A stretch of DNA of 64,000 bases from Isoetes taiwanensis. Taxonomy: Eukaryota > Streptophyta > Lycopodiopsida > Isoetales > Isoetaceae. The notes below the pieces were generated by a model, which saw nothing but the letters and a program-made list of their open reading frames with translations, searched no databases and was not told where the DNA came from. Made by a program: the position numbers and the translations under genes. This document shows positions 24,113 through 34,739 of this stretch, piece by piece. Each line of letters starts with the position of its first letter. Position 1 is the stretch's first letter. Location: NCBI GenBank assembly GCA_021234155.1, contig JAJEKV010000018.1, forward strand, positions 14,268,925 to 14,332,924, given 5' to 3'.

Positions 24113-25610
24113 GGCGCATGCCCACATGGCATGTTGGAGCCCACATGGCATGTTTGAGCCACCTTGGCATGTTTGAGCCTAGGTGGCATGCTAGAGCTCA
24201 CGAGGCATGTTGGAGCCTAGTTGGCATGTTGGAGCCTACGTGGCATGTTGAAGCCCAGGTGGCATATTTGAGCCACCTTGGCATGCTTGAGCCTAGGTGG
24301 CACGTTGGAGCCAACTTGGCATGTTGGAGCTCACGTGGCATGTTGGAGCCCAGGTGGCATGTTGAAGCCTAGGTGGCATGTTGAAGCCTAGGTGGCATGC
24401 TAGGTGGCATGTTGGAGCCCACGTGGCATGTTGGAGTCTAGGTGGCACGTTGGCGCCTAGGTGGCATGCTAGAGCTCACAAGGCATGTTGGAGCCTAGTT
24501 GGCATGTTGGAGCCTACTTGGCATGTTGAAGCCTTGGTGGCATGTTGGAGCCTAGGTGGCATATTTGAGCCACCTTGGCATGCTTGAGCTTAGGTGGCAC
24601 GTTGGAGCCAACTTGGCATGTTGGAGCTCACGTGGTGCGGCTTGAGCCCGGTGGCATGTTGGAGCCTAGGTGGCATGCTAGGTGGCATGTTGGAGCCCAC
24701 GTGGCATGTTGGGCGTGGGTGGCATGTTGGAGCCTAGTTGGCATGTTGGAGCCTACGTGGCATGTTGAAGCCTTGGTGGCATGTTGGGCGAGGTGGCATA
24801 TTTGAGCCACCTTGGCATCTTGAGCCTAGGTGGCACGTTGGAGCCAACTTGGCATGTTGGAGCTCCGTGGTGCGCTTGAGCCCGGTGGCATGTCGAGCCT
24901 AGGTGGCATGCTAGGTGGCATGTTGGGCGTAGGTGGCATGTTGGAACCTAGGCGGCATGTTGGCCCTACGTGGCATGTTGGAGCCTAGGTGGCATGTTTG
25001 AGCCACCTTGGCACGCTTGAGCCTAGGTGGCATGTTGGAGCCACCTGGAGCAGAGGTGGCATGTTGGAGCCGACGTGGCATGTTGGAGCCTAGGTGGCAT
25101 GCTAGACCTCACGAGGGCATGTTGGAGCCTAGTTGGCATGTTGGAGCCTACGTGGCATGTTGAAGCCCAGGTGGCATGTTGGAGCCTAGGTGGCATATTT
25201 GAGCCACCTTGGCATGCTTGAGCCTAGGGGGCACGTTGGAGCCAACTTGGCATGTTGGAGCTCACGTGGCATGTTGGAGCCCGGTGGCATGTTGGAGCCT
25301 AGGTGGCATGTTGGAGCCCACGTGGCATGTTGTAGCCTAGGTGGCACATTGGAGCCTAGGTGGCATGCTAGAGCTCACGTGGCATGTTGGAGCCTCGGTG
25401 GCATGTTGGAGCCACCTTGGCATGTTGGAGCCTAGGTGGCATGCTTGAGCCTAGGTGGCACGTTGGAGCCAACTTGGCATGTTGGAGCTCACGTGGTACG
25501 CTTGAGCCCAGGTGGCATGTTGGAGCCTAGGTGGCATGCTAGGTGGCATGTTGGAGCCCACGTGGCATGTTGGAGCGTAGGTGGCATATTTGAGCCACCT
25601 TGGTGAGCAT
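24113..25610. repeat. 19-bp minisatellite array 1, roughly 75 units
   Basis: Consensus GGCATGTTGGAGCCTAGGT, with recurring core variants CCTAGGTGG, CCCACGTGG, CCACCTTGG and CCAACTTGG. Because 19 is not a multiple of three and the unit has no stops in most frames, long spurious open frames appear on both strands (WHVGAHVACW-type and LQHAKVAQTC-type peptides). None should be taken as protein. Confidence 0.95.
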
Positions 25611-26469
25611 ACCTCATGACATTGTGCAAGATCCTGGTCCAATCTGACCAGGGTATGGCCTCCAAAACGTAAACTCTGTGGGTTGCTAGGTTATTGTAGG
25701 GTTTACGTTATGGAGGTCGAGTTTTATTCAGTTGCACTTGAGACATGGTCGAGAAGCTGCAGTTGAAAACCTGAAGCAATAGAAACTGACGAAATGGGGT
25801 TTGGATTTACCGAGGCAGGCTTTCCTACCAGTGCTCCTCCGGGAGGGAAAATGTCGATGCCTCCCTTCCCGGAACCCGGTTTCCCTATCCGACCGTTGAA
25901 TTCTCCATTCAAGTAACTTGCTTCGAGCAGGCTTAAAAAAATTCAAGATCTGTCCGGGAGAACATATAAAACCGCAAAGTGTCCTGCGGTCGGTCTCGGT
26001 GTAGAAAACCAAGTGTTTTGTCGTTCGGCAAAGTTACAAAGGCCCCGGAATGGAGATTTGACTTAGGGCCATGTCGTCCAGAAACAAATGAAATTACCCT
26101 AGGGACCAAGTTACACGGTCATTTTTTGCAGCAAAAGAAACACGAACCCTCTACATGGCAGTATTCTGCACCCTTCGCTAAGGCCAATTCACTACGAACG
26201 TGTTGGACATGAGCTACTTTGGCCAAATTTCCCGGTGCAGCATACCTTTCGGAGACTCCCCTTCACAAGCCCCTTTCCAGTGAAGGGGAGTGCGGGAAAA
26301 GCATCTTTGCTTGGGGATTGACCCCATCTCGGGCATGGTCCCGAGCATACATTGCAGAACTCCATGCAAAGTTTGGGATGTGTTAGTCTCCGTCTTGATG
26401 CTCGAGATGTAAACCCTACCAAACCCTAGAGGATTTACATTCTGGGGATGCTCCTCTGATCAAGAGGGC
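25611..26469. other. spacer between the 19-bp array and the ~825-bp array
   Basis: Contains an inverted repeat, CCTCCAAAACGTAAAC (25659-25674) with GTTTACGTTATGGAGG (25701-25716). It also contains a perfect 12-bp stem, ACTCCCCTTCAC (26255-26266) with GTGAAGGGGAGT (26280-26291). No gene. Confidence 0.6.
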
Positions 26470-29400
26470 CGTGGAACTTGTCCCCTAGGGTAATTTTGGC
26501 GTTCCAAATTAGGATCGCCAATCCGGGGCCTCCTCCATGCCCCAAAATCAAAAACGTGGTCTAAACCCTGGGGCCAGCGGTGGCCATCCCAATCAAAAAT
26601 CGAGGGTCTAAAGCTCACCCGGAAATACAGGGGGATTTTCTGCCCTTTCGGGGCCACTTGGCAAGCCAGGTGGCTGAAAACCATGATTTTTCCCCCCATG
26701 CATTAATCATGAATTTCAGGATCATAAACACAAAGAAAAGTACGAGATAAAATTCGGGTCTCGAAAAAAAGGTGAAATCTTGGCGGGATGTGCAGCATGA
26801 CGCACACATAAAGAGAAAATGCACCGGCAATAGAAGCACTTGAGAGGCATGAGACAAGCTTCGAGCCAACCCCTTAGGAGGCCACCGCCTGGGTGAGCGT
26901 CCCCACGGGCGGTGGAGCTAGCTTTGCTTGTCCGGGTGGTCACATGTATACCACCTAGCAGTCCTAGTGCTGCTATTCTCACTTCGATCTTCTACGGGGC
27001 CTCGGGGTGACCCCAAGTATCTTGTTCTCATGAGGCTAGTCCAAGTCTTTGGGGCCGAGGCGGGCTGGACCCCCACCGGGCCGAACTGGCTCGCCAATGG
27101 ACCCGGAACATCCCATTACCTAGGAGACCAAGGTTAGGTGGGCGAAGACCACCCCCTCTCCAAGAAACGCCAAAGTAGGTCGTTTACTACACACTTGTAG
27201 TCAATTGGCATGGAGGTGGATTTGAATACCTCCTAGTGGGGGTAAGTGATTGATCCCACAGGAAAACCTGGTAGTGTAACTTGTCCTCTAGGGTAATTTG
27301 GCGTTCCGCACGATGTGGAGAGGTCGGATCGCCAATCGGGGCCTCCTCCATGCCCTAAAATCGAAAACGTGGTCTAAAACCACGTCGGGGGCCAGCGGTG
27401 GCCATCCCAATCAAAAATCGAGGGTCTAAAGCTCGCTAGAAAAATACCGGGGGATTTTCCTCATGCGCCGCTGGCCACTTGGCAAGCCAGCTGGCTGAAA
27501 ATCAGGATTTTTCCCGCCCCATGCATTAATTATGAATTTCCGGAGCATAAACACAAAACAAAACACGGATAAAAATCCGGGTCTCGAAAAAGGTGAAATC
27601 TTGGCGGGATATGCAACATGACTGCTTTGACACGCAAGAGAAAATGCACCGACAATAGAAGCACAAGCGAGGAGGCATGAGGCGAAGCTTAGAGAGCCAA
27701 CCCCTTTCGGGAGGCCACCGGGTCGGTAACGCCCCACTCGAAAGCGGTGGAGCTAGCTTTTTCTTCTCCGTGGTCACATGTATACCACCCTAGCAGTCCT
27801 AGTGCTCCCTATTGTCACTTCAATCTTCTACGAGGGGCCTCGGGGTGAACCCCAAGTATCTTGTTCTTGCAAGGGGCTAATCCAAGCTAGGGGCCGAGGG
27901 ACGATGTTTGGACCCCCACTCGGGGCAGAACTGGCTCCGCCAATGGACCCGGAACATCCCCATTACCTAGGGGACCAAGTTTAGTAGGCGTAAGACCACC
28001 CCCTCCAAGAAACGCCAAAGTAGGTCGTTTACTACACACTTGTAGTCAATTGGCATGGAGGTGGATCTTTGAATACCTCCTAGTGAGGGGTAAGTGATTG
28101 ATCCCCCAGGGGAAAACTTCGCCGTGGAACTTGTCCCCTAGGGTAATTTCGTCGTTCGGACGACGTGGGCAGGTCGGATCGCCAATCCGGGGCCTCCTCC
28201 ATGCCCCAAAATCAAAAAAACGTGGTCTAAACCTGCCAAGGCCAGCGGTGGCCATCCCAATCAAAAATCGAGGGTCTAAAACTCATTCGAAATACCGGGG
28301 ATTTTCCTATACTCGGGGCCACTTGGCAAGCCAGCTGGCTGAAAACCAAGATTTTTCCACGCCCCATGCATTAATTATGAATTTCCGGAGCATAAACACA
28401 AAGAAAAGCACGGATAAAAATTCGGGTCTCGAAAAAGGTGAAATCTTGGCGGGGATGTGCGGCATGACGCAAGACACGCAAGAGAAAATGCACCGGGCAA
28501 TGGAAGCACAAGCAGAGGCATGAGACGAAGCTTAGAGCCACCCCTTCCAGGAGACCACCGGTCGGTAGAACGCCCTACTAGGTAGTGGAGCTAGCTTTGC
28601 TTCTCCGTGGTCACATGTATACCACCTAGCAGTCCTAGTGCTGCTATTCTCACTTCAATCTTCTACCAGGGCCTCAGGGTGAACCCCAAGTATCTTGTTC
28701 TCGCAGGCTAGTCCAAGCTGGGGGCTGAGGACGGGCTGGACCCCCACTCCGGAACCGAGAACTGGCTCCGCCAATGGACCCGGAACATCCCCATTACCTA
28801 GGGGACCAAGTTTCGTGGGCAGAAGACCACCCCCTCTCCAAGAAACGCCAAAGTAGGTCGTTTACTACACACTTGTAGTCAATTGGCATGGAGGTGGATG
28901 CTGAATACCTCCTAGTGAGGGGTAAGTGATTGATCCCCTGGGAAAACTCGCCGTGGAACTTGTCCCCTAGGGTAATTTCGTCGTTCCGGACGACGTGGCG
29001 AGGTCGGATCGCCAATCCGGGGCCTCCTCCATGCCCCAAAATCGAAAACGTGGTCTAAACCCTTGTCAAGGCCAACGGTGGCCATCCCAATCAAAAATCG
29101 AGGGTCTAAAACTCATCCGAAATACAGGGGGATTTTCCTATACTCTCTGGGGCCACTTGGCAAGCCAGCTGGCTGAAAACCAAGATTTTTTCTGCCCCAT
29201 GCATTAATTATGAATTTCGGAGCATAAAACAAAGAAAAGCACGATAAAAATTGGTCTCGAAAAAGGTGAAATCTTGGCGGGATGTGCAAGCATGACGCTG
29301 CACACGCAAGAGAAAATGCACCCAGCAATGGAAGCACAAGGAGGGAGGCATGAGACGAGCTTCCGAGCCAACCCCCTTCCGGAGACCACCGGGTCGGTAA

Positions 29401-30970
29401 CGTCCTACTAGGTAGTGGAGCTAGCTTTGCTTCTCCGTGGTCACATGTATACCACCTAGCAGTCCTAGTGCTGCTATTCTCACTTCAATCTTCTACCAGG
29501 GGCCTCGTGGTGAACCCCAAGTATCTTGTTCTCGCAGCTAGTCCAAGCCGGGGCTGAAGACGGCTGGACCCCCACTCCTAATCGAAGAACCGGCCAATGG
29601 ACCCGGAACATCCCCATTACCTAGGGGACCAAGTTTCGTGGGCATAAGACCACCCCTCTCAAGAAACGCCAAAGTAGGTCGTTTACTACACACTTGTAGT
29701 CAATTGGCATGGAGGTGGATGCTGAATACCTCCTAGTGAGGGGTAAGTGATTGATCCCCTGGGAAAACTCGCCGTGGAACTTGTCCCCTAGGGTAATTTC
29801 GTCGTTCCGGACGACGTGGCGAGGTCGGATCGCCAATCCGGGGCCTCCTCCATGCCCCAAAATCGAAAACGTGGTCTAAACCCTGTCAAGGCCGACGGTG
29901 GCCATCCCAATCAAAAATCGAGGGTCTAAAACTCATCCGAAAATACCGGGGATTTTCCTATACTCTCGGGGCCACTTGGCAAGCCAGCTGGCTGAAAACC
30001 AAGATTTTTCCCTGCCCCATGCATTAATTATGAATTTCCGGAGCATAAACACAAAGAAAAGCACAGATAAAAATTCGGGTCTCGAAAAAAGGTGAAATCT
30101 TGGCAGGATGTGCAAAGATGACGCAAGACACGCAAGAGAAAATGCACCGCAATGGAAGCACAAGCAGAGGCATGAGACGAAGCCCGAGCCAACCCCTTCC
30201 AGGAGACCACCGGCCGGTGAACGCCCTACTAGGTAGTGGAGCTAGCTTTGCTTCTCCGTGGTCACATGTATACCACCTAGCAGTCCTAGTGCTGCTATTC
30301 TCACTTCAATCTTCTACCGGGGCCTCGAGGGTGAACCCCAAGTATCTTGTTCTCGCAGCTAGTCCAAGCCGGGGCCGAGGACGGGCTGGACCCCCACCGA
30401 ATCGAGCAGAACCGGCTCCGCCAATGGACCCGGAACATCCCCATTACCTAGGGGACCAAGTTTCGTAGGCGTAAGACCACCCCCTCCAAGAAACGCCAAA
30501 GTAGGTCGCTTACTACACACTTGTAGTCAATTGGCATGGAGGTGGATTTCAATACCTCCTAGTGAGGGGTAAGTGATTGATCCCCGGGAAAACTCGCCGT
30601 GGAACTTGTCCCCTAGGGTAATTTTTGCCGTTCGGACGACGCTGGGCAGGTCGGATCGCCAACGGGGCCTCCTTCATGCCCCAAAATCGAAAACGTGGTC
30701 TAAACCTTGTCGGGCCAACTACGCCATCCCAATAAAAAATCGAGGGTCTATAACTCATCCGAAATATCGGGATTTTCCTATACTCTGGGGCCACTTGGCA
30801 AGCCAGCTGGCTGAAAACCAGGATTTTTCCCCGCCCCATGCATTAATTATGAATTTCCGAGCATAAACACAAAGAAAAGCACGATAAAAATCCGGTCTCA
30901 AAAAAAAGGTGAAATCTTATGGGATGTGCAAAGATGACGCTGCATACGCAAGAGAAAAATGCACCAGCAT
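26470..30970. repeat. tandem array of a ~825-bp repeat, five full copies and a partial
   Basis: The landmark CTTGTCCYCTAGGGTAATTT recurs at about 26477, 27277, 28127, 28955, 29776 and 30602, giving periods of about 800, 850, 828, 821 and 826 bases. Each unit includes TCGCCAATCCGGGGCCTCC, CACTTGGCAAGCCAGCTGG, CATGCATTAATTATGAATTT, ACCACCTAGCAGTCCTAGTG and ACTACACACTTGTAGTC. Copies differ mainly by small insertions and deletions in G/C runs. No stable reading frame is shared by the copies. Confidence 0.93.
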
Positions 30971-31185
30971 ATATACCTTCGGAGACTCCCCTTCACAAGA
31001 AAGGGGGCCGCCGAGGTGCCCCGCCCGGTGTTTTGCAAAGACATCCAAGGTCCATGTCACCATCATCTAGCCATGTCACCTAAAAATTTGCCAACATCAC
31101 CCATCGAAAAGACCAAAGATGGACATCTTTGGTTTTTGGCCTAGTCAAAACTTGACCTTGCTTACTTGGCATGCCATGTCACCAC

Positions 31186-32795
31186 TTGGGGTGCCTAGGT
31201 GGCATGCTTGAGACTAGGTGGCATGCCCCAGCCACCTTGGCATGTTGGAGCCCTCAAGATGGCATGTTGGAGCCACCTTGGCATGTTGGAGCCCACGTGG
31301 CATTATGGAGTCCACGTGGCATGTTTGAGCCACCTTGGCATGTTGGAGCCTAGGTGGCATGTTTGAGCCCACCTTGGCATGTTTGAGCCACCTGGCATGT
31401 TTGAGCCTGGGTGGCATGTTGGAGCCTAGATGGCATGTTTGAGCCACCTAGGAATGTTGGAGCCTAGGTGGCATGTTGGAGCCCACGTGGCATGTTTGAT
31501 CCACCTAGGAATGTTGGAGCCTAGGTGGCCCACGTGGCATATTTGAGCCACCTTGGCAAGTTGGAGCATAGGTGGTATGTTGGAGCCCCCGTGGGCATGT
31601 CGAGCAGGTTGGAGCATAGGTGGCATGTTTGAGCCATTTTGTCATGTGCCTCAGGTGGCATGTTTGAGCCACCTTGGCATGTTTGAGCCTAGGTGGCATG
31701 TTGGAGCCACCTTGGCATGTGGGAACCACCTTGGCATGTTTGAGCCTAGGTGGCATGTTTGAGCCACCTTGGCATGTTGGAGCCCACGTGGCATGTTTGA
31801 GCCACCTTGGCATGTTTGAGCACGTTGGAGCCTAGGTGGCATGTTTGAGCCACCTTGGTGATGTTGGAGCCACCTTGGCATGTTGGAGCCTAGGGTGGCA
31901 TGTTGGAGACCACGTGGCATGTTTGAGCCACCTTGCCATGTTAGAGCCTAGGTGGCATGTTGGAGCCCGGTGGTGGCATGCTTGAGCCACCTTGGCATGT
32001 TGGAGCCCACGTGGCATATTTGAGCCACCTTGGCAAGTTGGAGCATAGGTGGCATGTTAGAGCCCGCGTGGCATGTTTGAGCATGTTGGAGCCTAGGTGG
32101 CATGTTGGAGCCACCTTGGCACGTGGCATGTTGGAGCCCACGTGGCATGTTTGAGCCTAGGTGGCGGGGTTAGAGCCACGCGGTGGCATGTTGGAGCCTA
32201 GGTGGCATGTTTGAGCCAACTTGGCATATTTAAGCCTAGGTGGCATGTTGTGAGCCACCTTGGCATGTTGGAGGCTAGGTGGCATGGTGGAGCCCACGTG
32301 GCATGTTTGAGCCACCTTGGCATGTTTTGAGCCTAGGTGGCATGTTGGAGCCTAGGTGGCATGTTTGAGCCCACCTTGGCATGTTTGAGCCACCTGGCAT
32401 GTTTGAGCCTAGGTGGCATGTTGGGAGCCTAGGTGGCATGTTTGAGCCACCTTGGCATGTTTGAGCCTAGGTGGCATGTTGGAGCCACCTGGCATGTTGA
32501 GCCGTAAGTGAGCCCTGCATGGCATGTTTGAGCCTATGTGGCATGTTTGAGCCACCTAGGAATGTTGGAGCCTAGGTGGCATGTTGGAGCCCACGTGGCA
32601 TATTTGAGCCACCTTGGCAAGTTGGAGCATAGGTGGTATGTTGGAGCCTGCGTGGCATGTTTGAGCACGTTGGAGCCTAGGTGGCATGTTTGAGCCATTT
32701 TGTCATGTTGGAGCCTAGGTGGCATGTTGGAGCCACCTTGGCATGTTTGAGCCTAGGTGGCATGTTAGAGCCACCTTGGCATGTTGGTGCCCACG
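31186..32795. repeat. 19-bp minisatellite array 2, roughly 80 units
   Basis: Same unit and same orientation as the array at 24113-25610, with a higher share of the GAGCCACCTTGGCATG variant alternating with GAGCCTAGGTGGCATG. The two arrays flank the ~825-bp array. Open frames here are artefacts of the repeat. Confidence 0.95.
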
Positions 32796-32869
32796 TTATG
32801 CAAAAATAGGTGTTAAGTAATTGAAGTAGTTGAAGTAACTTGTGTTACATGGAATACTAGTATAAGAAC

Positions 32870-33720
32870 ATGTGATCGTGCACGTGCATCACATGTAGCA
32901 AATCAAGTACTCTGTCCTACCACTGGGTAAAAGCATGTTAGGGTGTACCACTTTTGGAACCTGCAAAAGTACATACACTAGGTACTTCAGAACTGGGTAC
33001 TTTCTCATTTTTCTTTTCATTAAAACTAATACAAAAATCCAAAATAAAAGTCAAGGACATGGTAATATTCAAAGTTAGGATAAAGATAATGCTATCGAAG
33101 ATCAATATATATATAAAAAGTTCTAAAACATACCTTATATTGAGATATTATACAGGTACCCAGTACCCAGTCCTGGCTACCTTTTTAGGTACCTTTTTGG
33201 TCACTAAATAATACTTTTTAAGGGACACCCTAACATGCTTTTACCCCACTATAAAGACCCGTGATATGGAAGGATAGGACATGTAGAGAATCAAGTACTC
33301 TTTCCTACTTCTATAAAGACATGTGAGAATAGAAGTATTACACATGTCGTAATTCATGTATTCTTTCCTACAATACCTTAGCAAATAAAGTACTCTGTCC
33401 TACTACTATAAAGACATGTGACATGGAAGCATATGACATGTAGAGAATCAAGTATTCTTTCCGACTTCTATAAAGACATGTGACAATAGAAGTATTACAC
33501 ATGTCGTAATTCATGTATTCTTTCCTACAATGCCTTAGCAAATAAAGTACTCTGTCCTACTACTATAAAGACATGTGAATGGAAGTATAGGACATGTAGA
33601 GAATCAAATATTCTTTCCTACATCTATAAAGACATGTGACAATAGAATTATTAGACATGTAGAAATTCAAGTACTCTTTCCTACAGTGGATTGTATTATA
33701 AAATGACATGTCACAATAGA
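32870..33720. repeat. 157-bp tandem repeat array
   Basis: The word CTATAAAGACATGTGA starts units at 33249, 33406 and 33563, exactly 157 bases apart. Each unit contains two half-copies ending TTCTTTCCTAC and CTCTGTCCTAC. A further partial unit lies at 32870-32924 and is split from the rest by the MITE at 32925-33246. Confidence 0.9.
32925..33246. mobile_element. 322-bp MITE with perfect 22-bp terminal inverted repeats
   Basis: Left end GGGTAAAAGCATGTTAGGG (32925 on) and right end CCCTAACATGCTTTTACCC (to 33246) are inverted copies over 22 bases. Flanks are CACT (32921-32924) and CACT (33247-33250), a 4-base target duplication. Removing the insert restores the sequence found at the equivalent point of the neighbouring 157-bp units. 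The interior is AT-rich and noncoding. Superfamily not assigned. Confidence 0.9.
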
Positions 33721-34015
33721 AGAAACTACAAAACAACAGTGGATGTTTTAGTCCACTGAAAAAAGAACACCATTATCGAACAAAACCATACCTTCACAAA
33801 TCCACATGTAGGATTCTTTGAAAACAGGACATGTAGACCTACCAAAACTGATGTTTTCAACAGTGGACCAAAAACCGGGGTGAGTGTGTCTTGACCTTTA
33901 CGCCATATCAAAGGCCAATCAAATTTTCATCAAAGTCTTGTGGGCAGCCCCAATGGTGCAAAACACTGAACAAAATAATACAATCTAATCTAAAGAAAAA
34001 AAGAAACATTTGCAT
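33721..34015. other. dispersed-repeat fragment
   Basis: No gene. Bases 33733-33900, read on the minus strand, resemble bases around 21005-21060 (GGTTTTTGGTCCACTGTTG against GATTTTTGGTCCACAGTTG). Confidence 0.4.
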
Positions 34016-34019
34016 ATTC

Positions 34020-34225
34020 TCTATTTTGTGGTCTGAGTGAAGTGGTTTTTGATAGTTTTGATAATTCCAGCGTTGCCCTGTGCAACCGGCCCAACATATG
34101 CCTCCAGAACGATATGCCGTAGACCTGTGCGACGGCCAAGCATCTGCCATAGCGACTTGAGTCTGGAAGCTGGAGGAATCGAACCTCCATTTAGCACCAG
34201 CGCTTTACCCACAGGACCGCACTCC
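34020..34225 (-). mobile_element. tRNA-derived SINE-like element
   Basis: On the minus strand a perfect RNA polymerase III B box, GGTTCGATTCC (34175-34185), lies within a GGAGG..CCTCC arm. Upstream, an A-box-like GTCCTGTGGGTAAAGCGC lies at about 34200-34217. No complete cloverleaf can be drawn, because the anticodon arm is missing, so it is not a tRNA gene. The tail runs towards about 34020, ending in GGAATTATCAAAACTATC. Confidence 0.55.
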
Positions 34226-34481
34226 ATAACCATCAACAATCCGTGCCTTGCCTGCTCCAACACAAACCATTAGAGCACCCTGGCGCCAGCGATCCTGTAT
34301 CACCAGATTCATTGCCACAGAAAAGATATTCTATAGAAAATATATTGGCAAGAGACTGCCGATAGTTGCCCCAGTATATTGCACTATCCCTCCAACATTC
34401 CAATTAGACTCGCTCGACATTTTGTTAGTTAGAATTTGCCATGTTAACATTTTCGTTGATTACCACTAGCCATATTTTATT

Positions 34482-34640
34482 CTTAGCAATCGATTGCAAC
34501 AGCAGACGAAACAAAAATGTGCAATCTTGCACCAAGATGAAAATGATGAAAATGACATGTTTTATCCTTAGCAATCGAATGCAATAGCAGACGAAACAAA
34601 AATGTGCAACCTTGCACCAAGATGAGAATGACCCTGAAGA
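34482..34640. repeat. ~85-bp tandem duplication
   Basis: CTTAGCAATCGATTGCAAC..ACCAAGATGAAAATGA (34482-34556) is repeated as CTTAGCAATCGAATGCAAT..ACCAAGATGAGAATGA (34567-34632). A third related copy stands at about 36880-36930, next to the other RNase H copy. Confidence 0.8.
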
Positions 34641-34739
34641 TTGCAGAAAATCTAACATAGAAACTACTTATTAGGCCTAAAGCGGGATACTTTCCTCCAC
34701 TCTTCCATTATACCTGCTCTTTGGCATACCCTCATGGAA

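Noticed and set aside
24118-25435. Many open frames with WHVGAHVACW-like peptides
   Set aside because: They are products of a 19-bp tandem repeat without stop codons. They occur in several frames and on both strands.
26460-30866. Repeated frames of 60-140 residues in the ~825-bp array
   Set aside because: The frames are not kept between copies because indels shift them, and no domain is seen.
31214-32725. Minus-strand frames with LQHAKVAQTCHLGSNM-like peptides
   Set aside because: Same 19-bp repeat read in reverse. There is no start context, no conservation and no stable frame.
24113-32795. CRISPR array
   Set aside because: The repeats are head-to-tail without unique spacers, and the context is plant nuclear DNA.
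34160-34225. Possible tRNA gene
   Set aside because: The B box is perfect, but the anticodon stem and a proper acceptor stem are missing, so a SINE head is the better reading.
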